Shown in pieces: positions 25,164 through 34,020 of a stretch of DNA of 64,000 nt. The stretch's first letter is position 1; each line of letters opens with the position of its first letter. Both the position numbers and the translations under genes were made by a program. A model generated the notes under the pieces. It was given only the letters and a program-made list of their open reading frames with translations, searched no databases and was not told where the DNA came from. The stretch is from Mesorhizobium loti (GTDB taxonomy: Bacteria > Pseudomonadota > Alphaproteobacteria > Rhizobiales > Rhizobiaceae): contig AP017605.1 of assembly GCA_002356515.1 (NCBI GenBank), positions 2,356,001-2,420,000 of the forward strand, in the 5' to 3' direction.

Positions 25164-25787
25164 CTACATCTTGACCTTCAGCTTCTCCCAGAACTTGTCG
25201 ATCAGCGGCTGTTCGGTGGCCAGGTCCCCGCTGCCGACGCGCGTGATGAACAACAGGCCCTGATCGGCGAGGCCGTAGCCGACGATCTCGAAATACGCGG
25301 TCTCGGTGCGCGTCTTCACCTCGGCGCGGATGCCGGTTAACTCCTTGCCGTCGGCGAGCTTGCGCGTCGTCGGCTGCTGCGTCAGTTCGGCACCGGCCTG
25401 CACCGATTCCCTGGTCATCTCCTGCAGCATCAGCTGGTTGAGCGACACCGGGTTCATCTTCCCGTATTCCTGCACCACGACGATCGTGCCGAGCGCCGAA
25501 GCCATCAGATATTGTGTGATGTTCTCGCCAAGATCGGTCTTGGTCACCGAAAAGTTGCTCGGATGGACAAAGGAGAAACTGTCGCCGGAAAAGGTGGCGA
25601 AGTCGTTGCGTTGCAGTGTCACCTTGCTCTGCTTGCCGCCGGGCAGCGTCACCGTTGTGCTCTCGCCGGGATCGATATCGACGGCCACACCGTCGATCGT
25701 CAATTTGAACGCCTTGAGGTCCTCGGCCCCAGCCGGTCCAGCGCAGAGCGCGATGAGTGTGAGGGCTGCCGCCGATAGCATCCGCAT
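25164..25787 (-). CDS. Exported protein of unknown function
   Basis: The 207-residue product has a clear Sec signal (MLSAAALTLIALCAGPAGA followed by E). The mature part contains IDPGESTTVTLPGGKQSKV, DSFSFVHPSNFSVTKTDLG and GLLFITRVGSGDLATEQP. The pattern looks like a small periplasmic beta-rich protein. I do not recognise a named family. It begins 15 bases after the stop of the Tat-type FAD oxidoreductase, so the two are probably co-transcribed. Confidence 0.75.
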   Translation of the reverse strand: MRMLSAAALTLIALCAGPAGAEDLKAFKLTIDGVAVDIDPGESTTVTLPGGKQSKVTLQRNDFATFSGDSFSFVHPSNFSVTKTDLGENITQYLMASALGTIVVVQEYGKMNPVSLNQLMLQEMTRESVQAGAELTQQPTTRKLADGKELTGIRAEVKTRTETAYFEIVGYGLADQGLLFITRVGSGDLATEQPLIDKFWEKLKVKM

Positions 25788-25802
25788 CGATTTGTTCTCC
25801 TG

Positions 25803-27425
25803 CTACGCAACCCCGCTCAGCGCCTTGATGGCACGGTAGAAGGTCGAGGAAAACAGTTCCGTGGGGTCATAGTGCCGTTTCGCCACCAGGAAGGCCGGCA
25901 GTTCGGGATAGGAGGCCAGCAACTCCCTGGCCGTGTAGTGCAGCTGGTAGGGCAGGAAGAACCGCCCGCCATGCTTGATCGTCACGTCGATCAGCGCCCG
26001 TGTCAGCGCCCGCATTTTCGCGTTGCCGTCGGCATCGGTCGGCTGGTTGATGTAGAGCACCAGCGAATAGGCCGGCTCCGGCGCATAGGTCAGCGCCACA
26101 TCCTCCTTGTGGACGATGCGCACCGAGGCATTGAGCACCGGCAGGGACTGGTTGCGCAGGATCTCGCGCGCTTCGCTGATGAATGGATTATAGGCGGCGC
26201 GCGGAATAAAATATTCGTGCAGTATGTCGGTCTCGTCCATCAGGTCGTTGAACAGATACGGCACCGAATCGTGCATCGGGTTGTTGCGGGTGACGAGGCA
26301 GGCCTCACCCTGGGCCATCGCCGTCGTGCGTGCCACCGTGCAGTTCTCGAATTTCGGCTCCAGCGTCTTTTCGGTGAACCACTTCAGCTCCTGGAACAGG
26401 CTGCCCCATTTCGCCAGGTTGATGATCACCCGCTTCAGCCCGACCGAGCCCGGTTCGCCGATTGCCGGCTGGTCGGCCGGCGGCTGTTCGGCCACCTTGT
26501 CATAGCGATAGACGATCATGTCCTCGAGGAAATTGCCCGGCGCCGTCGACAGATGGCCATAGAACAGGCCGATATCCTTGTTCGGCTCCAGCACCTCGGC
26601 GAAGAACTTCGGGAAATCGTCGGATTTGATGACCTCGCGCGAGGTGCGGTAAACGGTGTTGTCGACGATATCGAGCGTCGCCTCCACCACCACGCCGAAC
26701 AGGCCATAGCCGCCGACAACATGGCGGAACAGGTCGGTGTTCTCGGTTGGCGAGCAGCTCGTCACCGACCCGTCGGCCAGCATCACCCGCATCGAGCGGA
26801 CCGAGCCCGCCACCGAACCTGCCTGGTGGTCCATGCCATGGGCATTGACCGACAGCGAGCCGCCGACCGAAAAAATGTCGGTCGACTGCATCGCCTTCAC
26901 CGCGAAATGCGGATGCAGCAGGTTCTGGATGTCGTGCCAGCGCGCGCCGGGCTGCAGCGTCATGGTCTTGGCCGCCGCGTCGACGCTCACCTTGTTGAAT
27001 TTCCTGAGGTCGAGCACCAGCGCATTGTCGTCGAAGGCATGGCCGCCCATCGAATGGCGGATGGCGGCCAGCGACACTTTCAGCCCGTTGGCGCGGGCGA
27101 AGGCAAACGCCCTAACGATATGGTCCTCCTCGCTGATCTCGACGACGCCATAGACCGGCGTTCGCGATAGTCCGCTGGCGTCGTTGATGTCACCGCCCTT
27201 CGCCGACCAGGGCAGCGAAGGATCGAAGGCCGGCGGACTGGCGATTGGCTTCAGCGGCAGGGCAATGCCGTCGATGTCTGAGATACGGCCGGCATTTTTC
27301 GGCCCCGAAGGCCCGCGCGCCAGCCGCGCCATGGTGGTTCCGCCCCACAGCACCGCGCCGCCGACGACAGCCGAACCGAGCACCAGCCGGCGCGACAGGC
27401 GGAACCCCTTCTGTTCGTCAGCCAT
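25803..27425 (-). CDS. Tat-exported FAD-binding oxidoreductase (PCMH/FAD_binding_4 type)
   Basis: This 540-residue protein opens with a twin-arginine signal, SRRLVLGSAVVGGAVLWGG, so it should be exported folded with its flavin. An FAD-binding PCMH domain follows, with VSLAAIRHSMGGHAFDDNAL near residue 155 and SVGGSLSVNAHGMDHQAGS near 205. The family oxidises alcohols, lactones or sugars, as in L-gulonolactone oxidase or cytokinin dehydrogenase relatives. The C-terminal part is longer than a typical BBE domain. The physiological substrate is unknown. The small exported protein downstream may be a partner. Confidence 0.82.
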   Translation of the reverse strand: MADEQKGFRLSRRLVLGSAVVGGAVLWGGTTMARLARGPSGPKNAGRISDIDGIALPLKPIASPPAFDPSLPWSAKGGDINDASGLSRTPVYGVVEISEEDHIVRAFAFARANGLKVSLAAIRHSMGGHAFDDNALVLDLRKFNKVSVDAAAKTMTLQPGARWHDIQNLLHPHFAVKAMQSTDIFSVGGSLSVNAHGMDHQAGSVAGSVRSMRVMLADGSVTSCSPTENTDLFRHVVGGYGLFGVVVEATLDIVDNTVYRTSREVIKSDDFPKFFAEVLEPNKDIGLFYGHLSTAPGNFLEDMIVYRYDKVAEQPPADQPAIGEPGSVGLKRVIINLAKWGSLFQELKWFTEKTLEPKFENCTVARTTAMAQGEACLVTRNNPMHDSVPYLFNDLMDETDILHEYFIPRAAYNPFISEAREILRNQSLPVLNASVRIVHKEDVALTYAPEPAYSLVLYINQPTDADGNAKMRALTRALIDVTIKHGGRFFLPYQLHYTARELLASYPELPAFLVAKRHYDPTELFSSTFYRAIKALSGVA

Positions 27426-27628
27426 GCAGATCCCCCGTTGGCGAAGGGATAGCGCGGCTCTTTGGCAAAAACCATAGGGGCGCTGCCGGGGCAGCGTTCC
27501 GCCACCTCAGTGGCCCGGCGATGAGTCAAGAGGAGCATGAAAATGGCCGATCCCCGAAGGAACCGGCCAAGACTGGAACAGGGTCTGAAAGTACGGTCAG
27601 CAGGTCTGCCGACGCATGATGCTCGTAT

Positions 27629-27871
27629 CTAGGAAGCCTTCTTGATGGACGTCACCATGCCGGTCTTGTCATCGACGGTTACCGCCACTTTGGCGCCGAC
27701 CTTCAGTTTGCCGATCTTCGCTTCCGGCGACAGCTGGTAGATCTTGCCGTCGTCGAGCGTAATCGACTTGGTCGTCGGATCGACCGCCTGGATGGTGCCC
27801 TGAACGGACGCGGCATAGGCCGTACCGAGGAAGGCGAGCAGAGCGGCGGTGGTTGCGAGGGTCTTCTTCAT
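27629..27871 (-). CDS. DUF1344 exported small protein
   Basis: The 80-residue product starts at the ATG ending at 27871 and has a signal peptide (KKTLATTAALLAFLGTAYA). The mature domain reads SVQGTIQAVDPTTKSITLDD and YQLSPEAKIGKLKVGAKVAV, which is the DUF1344 pattern, a small beta-barrel common in Hyphomicrobiales. Function is unknown. It is monocistronic. Confidence 0.82.
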   Translation of the reverse strand: MKKTLATTAALLAFLGTAYAASVQGTIQAVDPTTKSITLDDGKIYQLSPEAKIGKLKVGAKVAVTVDDKTGMVTSIKKAS

Positions 27872-28309
27872 CGATAGCACTCCGTGCTGTTTCACTTTCC
27901 GGGCCGTCGCTTTGGGCAACGACAGCACCGAACGAGCCGATACTGGGCCTGAAAGCCTGCTGCCCGCAAATCACGTTGAGTGACTTTTTGCAAAGGAAAT
28001 CATAGGCTTAATTCTGACACATTGCTTGCGGCTGACGCGATTTCCAGCCGTATTGTTTGCCTCGGCGCGCGCCGTTCGTTCACGAAAAGAATCGTTTAGC
28101 CGATTGCGGCGGGCGCGTCGCGGCCATCACGCAGCCGCCACAATCAGCCCCGGATTGCATCACGCAACGGCCTGCTGATCTTCGATTGATACAAGTTTTG
28201 TTTCACGGATCAGCTCAACCGCCATTACAAAGCGGATAAAACTCGCGCTGTGGTTGCAAAATAGAAATGGATGCGGGATCATTCTGACCACTAAGACGAG
28301 GGGCTTTCC
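27872..28309. other. Intergenic region without a recognised gene
   Basis: These 438 bases separate two divergent exported-protein genes and must hold both promoters. Base composition falls near 27975-28015 and 28180-28270. I see no convincing short gene, repeat or RNA. The run TTGATACAAGTTTTG near 28186 could be part of the rightward promoter. Confidence 0.5.
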
Positions 28310-28804
28310 ATGAAGCTTGCAGTCCGGACCATGATGTCCCTGATGCTGGCGTTTGCTCCGGAATTGGCCGGCGCACAAGCCACGGATCCGGACGACGACA
28401 CAACGGTTATGTTCGCTAAGGACGATCCCGAGATGGCGGTAGCGATTGCGAAGGCGCGTGCCAGCTTGGATGAGTTCCTGGCCCTGACCGAAGCGCCGCC
28501 CTCGGGGACGGACAGGTTCAAATTGAAGGTCGAGGTGCGCGATGGGGATATCAGCGAGCACTTCTGGGTCATCCCGTTCCGGCGCACCGAAACCGGCTTC
28601 GTCGGCATACTGGCAAACCAGCCGGAAGCAGTGCGCAATGTCGTCCTCGGCCAGAACATAGAATTCACCAGGGACGATATTTCCGACTGGGGATACAGAC
28701 GCGACGGGCGGCAAGTCGGCAGCTTCACCGTCTGCGTCATGTTCAAGAGAATGTCGAAGGAAGAAGCGGACTACATGCGCGCCAAATCCGGTTACGATTG
28801 TTGA
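28310..28804 (+). CDS. DUF2314-domain exported protein
   Basis: The 164-residue product has a short signal (KLAVRTMMSLMLAFAPELAG then AQA). The domain features AIAKARASLDEFLAL, KVEVRDGDISEHFWVIPF, GILANQPEAVRNV and DDISDWGYRRDGRQVGSFTV, which match the DUF2314 family. Members are small proteins of unknown role, some found beside toxin or immunity genes; nothing like that adjoins this copy. Confidence 0.78.
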   Translation: MKLAVRTMMSLMLAFAPELAGAQATDPDDDTTVMFAKDDPEMAVAIAKARASLDEFLALTEAPPSGTDRFKLKVEVRDGDISEHFWVIPFRRTETGFVGILANQPEAVRNVVLGQNIEFTRDDISDWGYRRDGRQVGSFTVCVMFKRMSKEEADYMRAKSGYDC

Positions 28805-28821
28805 TCGTATGCCCGGCCGGA

Positions 28822-29805
28822 CTAGCTGGCTTCGTCCTTTGCCCCGATCTTGCGCACCAGGGCAGCCGTCGCCAGCATGGCGCCCATGTCGGAGATCATC
28901 GGCGCGACATGCCTGGTGTAATCGAGCGGTACCGAAATCTCCGGCAGCTCGAAGAAATTCTTCGCCTGTGGCAGCAGCAGGAAACCGTCGCCGCCATTGA
29001 GCGCAACGCGCGCCGGATCGTCCGGCCAGGTTTCGCCCAGCCATTTCAGCGCCTGCGCCAGCCGGCCGGTCACCAGCGGCCGCGCCGCCTCGACATTGTC
29101 GGTGCGGAATTCGTAGGCTGCGTCGAGCAAGGGCTCGCCCGACGACAGCTCCTGCAGTTTGGACCCGAACAGGCCGCGGAAGAAGCCGACGACCGCATTG
29201 GTCCGCCGCGTCGCCACCAGGATCCCCGGGAACGGCTCGACGGCCTCGAAGGCGACGATGACGCCCTTGAAGGCCGTCGATGAGCCCTTGCCGGTGCCTT
29301 CCCGCAGTTCGGCCTCGTAGAGTTCAAACGGAAACCCTTCGTAGCCGCCGGAGACGACATCGTCGAAGGTTTGCCGGTTGAAAGGCCCGACCGCCTCGCG
29401 CGGCAGCCGGTCGAACGAGTTCGGCCTGCCGCCGTGCTGGTAGCGCACATCCCTAATGAAGCCGAAGATGATCGGCAGCAGTGTGTCGCGGAACGATTGC
29501 TGCAGCCGCGTCGCCGGCTTCATGGCCTGGAAATAGAGCAGAATCGAAGAAGCGAAGCCGATGACATAGAGGAACACATGCGGCGTCGAGAACCATTGCT
29601 CGTTGGGATCGGCGACCTTGTTGAATAGCCAGGCGATCACCACCACGGTCACCAGCACCAGCCCAACGAACAGCGGCACCCGCCAGCGCACCTGCCGCAC
29701 CGCCGAAGCCCGCGCCGCCTCATAGGCTTCGATGTTCTTCCGGATGCCGGCGATGACTGTCTCATCAGGCATGAAATCCGTTGTTTCCACCGCCACCCCC
29801 CGCAA
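28822..29805 (-). CDS. DUF3137 membrane protein
   Basis: The 327-residue protein has two membrane helices near the N-terminus (VPLFVGLVLVTVVVIAWLF at about 43-61 and VFLYVIGFASSILLYFQAM at about 78-96). A soluble domain follows with GYEGFPFELYEAELREG and PFPGILVATRRTNAVVGFFR, the DUF3137 pattern. Its role is unknown; the family is often described as Galanin-like for historical reasons only. The gene is convergent with the DUF2314 gene and has its own promoter before the repeat element. Confidence 0.82.
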   Translation of the reverse strand: MRGVAVETTDFMPDETVIAGIRKNIEAYEAARASAVRQVRWRVPLFVGLVLVTVVVIAWLFNKVADPNEQWFSTPHVFLYVIGFASSILLYFQAMKPATRLQQSFRDTLLPIIFGFIRDVRYQHGGRPNSFDRLPREAVGPFNRQTFDDVVSGGYEGFPFELYEAELREGTGKGSSTAFKGVIVAFEAVEPFPGILVATRRTNAVVGFFRGLFGSKLQELSSGEPLLDAAYEFRTDNVEAARPLVTGRLAQALKWLGETWPDDPARVALNGGDGFLLLPQAKNFFELPEISVPLDYTRHVAPMISDMGAMLATAALVRKIGAKDEAS

Positions 29806-29864
29806 GCCTTGACAGGTTCATGATAGCGGGTTTTGCAGGAGAGGCGCCAGACGGATGGCACTTC

Positions 29865-30095
29865 TTCCTTCTCCCCTTGCGGGTGAGCAGCCGGTTCGCG
29901 AAGCGAATTCATCGTGCCAGTGGCACGATGAAAGGCCAGCGAACGCCGGGACGCTGCGAAGCAGCGGGGACCCGGCAGGTGGATCGACCACCCCGGCCCT
30001 TCGCATGGCTCAGGGCGTTCGAAGCTCGAAAAGCCAAGCAATTGGCTTTTCGTCCGCTACGCGGACCGCTTCTCACCCCACAAGGGGAGAAGGAA
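29865..30095. repeat. 231-base repeat element with CTTCTCCCC terminal inverted repeats
   Basis: The left end TTCCTTCTCCCCTTGCGGG and the right end CCCCACAAGGGGAGAAGGAA are inverted copies over about 23 bases. The interior contains smaller palindromes such as CAAGCAATTGGCTTTTCG. The same ends flank a shorter element at 45275-45426. This looks like a non-autonomous, MITE-like intergenic element. Its right end reaches into the capA coding sequence and supplies its stop codon. Confidence 0.65.
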
Positions 30096-31113
30096 AGATC
30101 GCGCCCAACCGCCGCTCGACCTTTCCCTTCATCCCACCGTCCAACCCCTCAACCGGCACCAACCGCTCGTTATCACGGTCCCGCAGCCGTACGAACGGCT
30201 GCATCCGGTAAGCCGCAATCGCACCGCCCGTCCCCTCCTCCGCGCTGACATCGACAACGAAAATCCCGCCAATGCGCCCCGGCCATGGCTGCCGGGCAAG
30301 GGCGGTGCCAAGGAAATCGCCGAGTCCATAGGCGACAATCGCGTCGCCGATCCGTTCCATCGGCTGCACCACATGGGCGTGATGGCCGGCGATCAGCCCA
30401 ACGCCCTGCCCGGCCAGGCGCCTCGCCAGTGCCCGCGTCCCGGCACGCGGAAAGTGGCGGAACTCCCAGTCCCAGTGCGGCACGGCGCAGAGAAGATCGA
30501 AGCCGCGCGGCCAGCGCTCTGCATCGCTGGCCATCGAAACGCGCCCGGAAAACAAATCTTCACCCGCATTGCGCCACAGCGTGAAGGCCGCCAAGCCGAC
30601 GTTGAGCGGTCCAACTTTGACGGACTGCACCGGGCCGTCGGCGGCAAGGCCGATGCTGCGGATGCCGAGCCGCTTCAGCGCCGCCACCGTCTTGTCGAAA
30701 CCGGCGACGCCCTGGTCGAGCACGTGATTGTTGGCCAGCGACAGCACGAGTTTCTCATGCGCGATACCTGCCGCCGCCAGCGCCTCGGCCAGAAACCGCT
30801 CGCTCATCGCATGATGCGTACCGAGCTTCGTGCCGAGCACCGCGCTCGGCCTGTCCACGACAGGGCTTTCGCAATTGCCGATCACCAGATCGGCAGTGCC
30901 AAGCAGTGCCTTGATCGCCGGATCGCAATCCGGCGCCCGGCGGTTGGCCACCGCCGAGATGTCGCCGATGAAGGCCAGCCGCACCGTCTGCCTCGGCGGT
31001 GGCTCCATCAACGTCCCCGCCATCGGCGCAAACCCGTTGCCATCACCGCCAAGCGACGGCTTCAGGAAACGCGGCAGCCAGGACAGTTTGTAGGAAAGCG
31101 GATAGTTCGACAC
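30073..31113 (-). CDS. CapA-family protein (PGA-synthesis-type metallophosphatase fold)
   Basis: The frame is open to 31314, but that would run into the divergent gene, and the first residues look non-coding. I use the GTG ending at 31113 (SNYPLSYKLSWLPRFLKP), without a strong ribosome site, so the start is uncertain. The domain begins VRLAFIGDISAV and continues with LVIGNCESPVVD, VLSLANNHVLDQGVAGFD and LIAGHHAHVVQPME, the CapA/calcineurin-like pattern. CapA proteins take part in poly-gamma-glutamate synthesis or act on related surface polymers; no capBC genes are near. The last residues, FPSPLVG, and the stop are encoded by the repeat element's terminal arm. Confidence 0.78.
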   Translation of the reverse strand: MSNYPLSYKLSWLPRFLKPSLGGDGNGFAPMAGTLMEPPPRQTVRLAFIGDISAVANRRAPDCDPAIKALLGTADLVIGNCESPVVDRPSAVLGTKLGTHHAMSERFLAEALAAAGIAHEKLVLSLANNHVLDQGVAGFDKTVAALKRLGIRSIGLAADGPVQSVKVGPLNVGLAAFTLWRNAGEDLFSGRVSMASDAERWPRGFDLLCAVPHWDWEFRHFPRAGTRALARRLAGQGVGLIAGHHAHVVQPMERIGDAIVAYGLGDFLGTALARQPWPGRIGGIFVVDVSAEEGTGGAIAAYRMQPFVRLRDRDNERLVPVEGLDGGMKGKVERRLGAIFPSPLVG

Positions 31114-31286
31114 GCGACGCCCAATCGTTTGCCTTGTGTAGACGGTCTGCCGGACAGGTTGAAGCGTGTCCGTCGACAATCGCAAATCTTCGACGATGAC
31201 CCGCTGGGCCACATCGACACCGTCGGGCGCGACGCCACAAATGGTGTATATTTGCTCCCCGCGACACATATGTTTTGGGGGAAAAG

Positions 31287-32543
31287 ATGAACAGAATTTC
31301 GAGCCTGCTGGCATCCGCCTTCATTGTTCTTCTGCCATTGTCCTCGGCGCATGCCGCCATGCCCGAAGCGGCAACGGCGCTGTTCGAGGCAAAGACCGTG
31401 GCCGCGCGCGACAGCGCGCTGTCGACGTTGGAAGCCGCCGCGCCGAAGGATACGGCATCGGCCTATGCCGCCGGCGCCGGCGAATTCTTCACCGCACTTG
31501 AGCTGCTCGCCAGCGGCTTGCACCGCCATGGCTTCGAGAGCCCGCAATCCTTCATGCTGCCGCTGATGCAGTTGCCGGTACCCTCCAATCCCAATCCCGA
31601 GCCGCTGACCTACGAACAGTTCCGCGCCATATTGGTGGCCTTCCGCGACCGGTTGGCAAAATCCGCCGCCACGCTGGGCTCGGTACCCGCCGACGCCGAT
31701 ATCGGCATGGTCATCGACCTCACCCATGTCGGCATCGACCTCAACGAGGACGGCACCATCGCGCCGGATGAAAGCATGGCGGCGATCATGGCAGCGCTGT
31801 CGCGCGGCGGCATCTCGCAGGGCGATGCCGCCCCCGCGCTCACCTTCCGTTTCGACCGCGCCGACGGCCACTGGCTGCAGGGCTATGCCGAGTTCCTGAT
31901 GGCGCAGGCCGACTTCTGGCTGGCGCATGATTTCAGAGGTACTTTCGACGGCTCGTTCCACATGCTGTTCCCGCGCGCCAAACTGCCGTTGCAGGACATC
32001 CTTGTGCCGCCGCCGAGCGAGATGGGCTCGAGCATCTTCTCCTCGGAATGGCGCATCGCCGATTTCATCTCGATGGTGCACATGATCAATTGGCCGGTGG
32101 TCGAGCCGGAGCGCCGCAAGGCCGCACGCCGGGAATTGCTCGAAATGATCCGGCTGTCGCGCGAGGACTGGAAGGCGATCCGCGCCGAGACCGACAATGA
32201 CCGCGAATGGCTGCCCGGCCCGCAGCAGAAGGGCGAGAACCCGCTGACCGGCCTCGAAGTCGGCGAGGAACAGGTGCAGGCCTGGCTCGCCACTTTGAGC
32301 ATGGCCGAGGACCTGCTCGAAGGCCGCGCACTGCTGCCGCATTTCCGCGTCACCGGCAAGGGCATCAACATGAAGCGCTTCTTCGACGAGCCGAAGACCT
32401 TCGACCTCGTGCTGTCGATCACCGGCCCTGGCATCGCGCCCTATCTCGAAAGCGGCAGGATCCTGACCAGCGAGGATTTCGACCAGATCCAGCGCGAGTT
32501 CGGCGGTGGCGGGTTTTTGACGTTCGCGTTGTGGTTTAACTAA
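31287..32543 (+). CDS. Exported protein with an EF-hand-type loop
   Basis: I start at 31287, behind GGGGGAAAAG. The 418-residue product has a signal peptide (ISSLLASAFIVLLPLSSAHA). A canonical twelve-residue calcium loop, DLNEDGTIAPDE, occurs near residue 152, with all ligand positions filled. The rest is mainly helical, with the segments FDGSFHMLFPRAKLPLQDIL and SEWRIADFISMVHMINWPVV. No named family is recognised. It may be a periplasmic calcium-dependent protein. A TATATT box about 35 bases before the start is a possible -10 element. Confidence 0.75.
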   Translation: MNRISSLLASAFIVLLPLSSAHAAMPEAATALFEAKTVAARDSALSTLEAAAPKDTASAYAAGAGEFFTALELLASGLHRHGFESPQSFMLPLMQLPVPSNPNPEPLTYEQFRAILVAFRDRLAKSAATLGSVPADADIGMVIDLTHVGIDLNEDGTIAPDESMAAIMAALSRGGISQGDAAPALTFRFDRADGHWLQGYAEFLMAQADFWLAHDFRGTFDGSFHMLFPRAKLPLQDILVPPPSEMGSSIFSSEWRIADFISMVHMINWPVVEPERRKAARRELLEMIRLSREDWKAIRAETDNDREWLPGPQQKGENPLTGLEVGEEQVQAWLATLSMAEDLLEGRALLPHFRVTGKGINMKRFFDEPKTFDLVLSITGPGIAPYLESGRILTSEDFDQIQREFGGGGFLTFALWFN

Positions 32544-32581
32544 GATCTACCCCCGTTGAGAGAAGCGCGCCAAGGTGTGTT

Positions 32582-32706
32582 GAGATTCAGGTCAGGCCGA
32601 GTCGAAAACGGTGGCTTCCGAGAACCGGAGCGGAGCGTACTTTTGGGTACGTGAGCACCGGAAGCGCAGGAAACCATCGTTTGCAGGCCGGCATCACCTG
32701 AATATC
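32582..32706. mobile_element. MITE-like palindromic element
   Basis: The left end GAGATTCAGGTCAGGCCG and the right end (GGCCGGCATCACCTGAATATC) are imperfect inverted repeats. Inside, ACGGTGGCTTCC pairs with GGAAACCATCGT and CGTAC with GTACG, so the whole 125-base segment can fold into one hairpin. It contains no gene. It fits a small non-autonomous element between two genes. Confidence 0.5.
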
Positions 32707-32714
32707 GATACGCC

Positions 32715-33920
32715 TTAGAAAATCGCCCCCCGATACAGCACGTGTTCCGCCTCCTCCGGCGCAAACCGCCTAGCCAGCGTCCGAAACGCGCTGTGCACGC
32801 CGTCACGATCGATGTTGCAGCTTCTGAGATGCCGCACGGCGAGCGTCGGGTCGAAGGCGCTGCGGCCGTGCAGGACGCGCTGGTTGTCGAAGACCAGCAC
32901 TTCGCCCGGCTGCAGCTGGTGCTGGAACTGGTTTTGCGGATCACAGATCAGCCGCGTCAGTTCGGCCAGCGCCTCGATCAGCCCGTCGATCCGCTCCAGG
33001 GGCCCCCATTGCGGTGCGAGGCACCGGTCATTGTAGCGGATGCCGGTGACGGCGCCCGCCGCGTCGAGGCTGATGACATGCGCCTCGGCGCTGAAGAAGA
33101 CCTCGCCTTCGTGCTCGCGGTGGAAGGTGACGCCGTGCCGCGTCAACAGATCGAACAGTTCGGGCGTACGCGTCCGCATCAGCTCGGCGACATGAAAGCC
33201 GTCCACCATCAGCGACGTGCCGCCGCTGCCCGCGCCCGTGCGGATGGCGTGGAAGAAGATGAAGCCCGGCGGCGCATAGCGGAACGGCTCGTCCGTGTGC
33301 GGGATCTGCGCCCGCGCCGTCTCGCCCGCCACGCGTGCGTCCGGCCGCGAGATCAGGTCGAACACCTTGCCGTAGCTGGTCTCGCGGATCGGCCCGTAAC
33401 GGCCGGCGACCCGCGCCGTCGCTTCCGTCTCGGCCGGCACGCCGGTCAACATGGCGATGCCGTGGTCGCGCAGCGCCCTAAGCGACTGGAACAGCGCTTC
33501 GTCATCCGCGACCACCGCATCGAAGGCGAAACGGCCGAGCCGCCCAGCAAGGTCGCTGTGCCACAGCTGCGGCTGGAAACGGACCGGGCCGGAGCCGCTA
33601 ACATGGCTCGCCAGAAAGGCCGCGCCGTAGCGCGAGACATGCCCATCCTGCCAGATGGCGGTGACCTGCCCGGGAGCGGAGACATCGAAGCTCTCGGCAT
33701 GGATTTCCTTGCCGACATCGGCCGGCGTCAGCCACCTCTTGCCCGAGGCGGTGTCGCCGCATTCACCGCATTCGCAGGCGAGCCGCAGCCAACGCGTAGA
33801 GAGTTTTGCCGAGCGGCCGTCCGCCAGTTCGACGGCAATGCGTGGGCCTTCCGCGCGCATGGCGCGGATCGGCGCGCTGGCATGTCTTTGCTGGCTTGCT
33901 TGCTTTGGCGTGTCGAGCAT
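32715..33920 (-). CDS. Gamma-butyrobetaine-hydroxylase-like Fe(II)/2-oxoglutarate dioxygenase
   Basis: The 401-residue protein has an N-terminal DUF971-like zinc region (LACECGECG near residue 47) followed by a TauD/TfdA double-stranded beta helix. The iron ligands are in IPHTDEPFRY near residue 212 and the distal histidine in VLHGRSAFD near 354; VRHLRSCNIDRD gives the arginine for 2-oxoglutarate. This two-domain layout is that of gamma-butyrobetaine hydroxylase, which makes L-carnitine, and of trimethyllysine hydroxylase. The exact substrate is inferred. A LysR regulator is divergent 100 bases away and probably controls it. Confidence 0.85.
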   Translation of the reverse strand: MLDTPKQASQQRHASAPIRAMRAEGPRIAVELADGRSAKLSTRWLRLACECGECGDTASGKRWLTPADVGKEIHAESFDVSAPGQVTAIWQDGHVSRYGAAFLASHVSGSGPVRFQPQLWHSDLAGRLGRFAFDAVVADDEALFQSLRALRDHGIAMLTGVPAETEATARVAGRYGPIRETSYGKVFDLISRPDARVAGETARAQIPHTDEPFRYAPPGFIFFHAIRTGAGSGGTSLMVDGFHVAELMRTRTPELFDLLTRHGVTFHREHEGEVFFSAEAHVISLDAAGAVTGIRYNDRCLAPQWGPLERIDGLIEALAELTRLICDPQNQFQHQLQPGEVLVFDNQRVLHGRSAFDPTLAVRHLRSCNIDRDGVHSAFRTLARRFAPEEAEHVLYRGAIF

Positions 33921-33994
33921 CTGGTGTCCCCTGCGGTTGAATTTCTTCGACCAGCCTAGGGAGCGAAAAGCCCATGTTCAAACGAGTTCCCTTC

Positions 33995-34019
33995 CTCAAG
34001 TTTTGAGGTAAATTCAAAA
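33995..34019. promoter_or_regulatory. LysR operator candidate
   Basis: CTCAAGTTTTGAG (33995-34007) is a perfect inverted repeat, and TTTTGA with TCAAAA (34001-34019) forms a second overlapping one. Both lie directly before the lysR start in the divergent gap, where LysR proteins usually bind T-N11-A palindromes. Confidence 0.5.
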
Positions 34020-34020
34020 C

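Noticed and set aside
30073..31314. Full-length frame of the CapA gene from 31314
   Set aside because: It would overlap the divergent signal-peptide gene and its promoter, and the added residues look non-coding.
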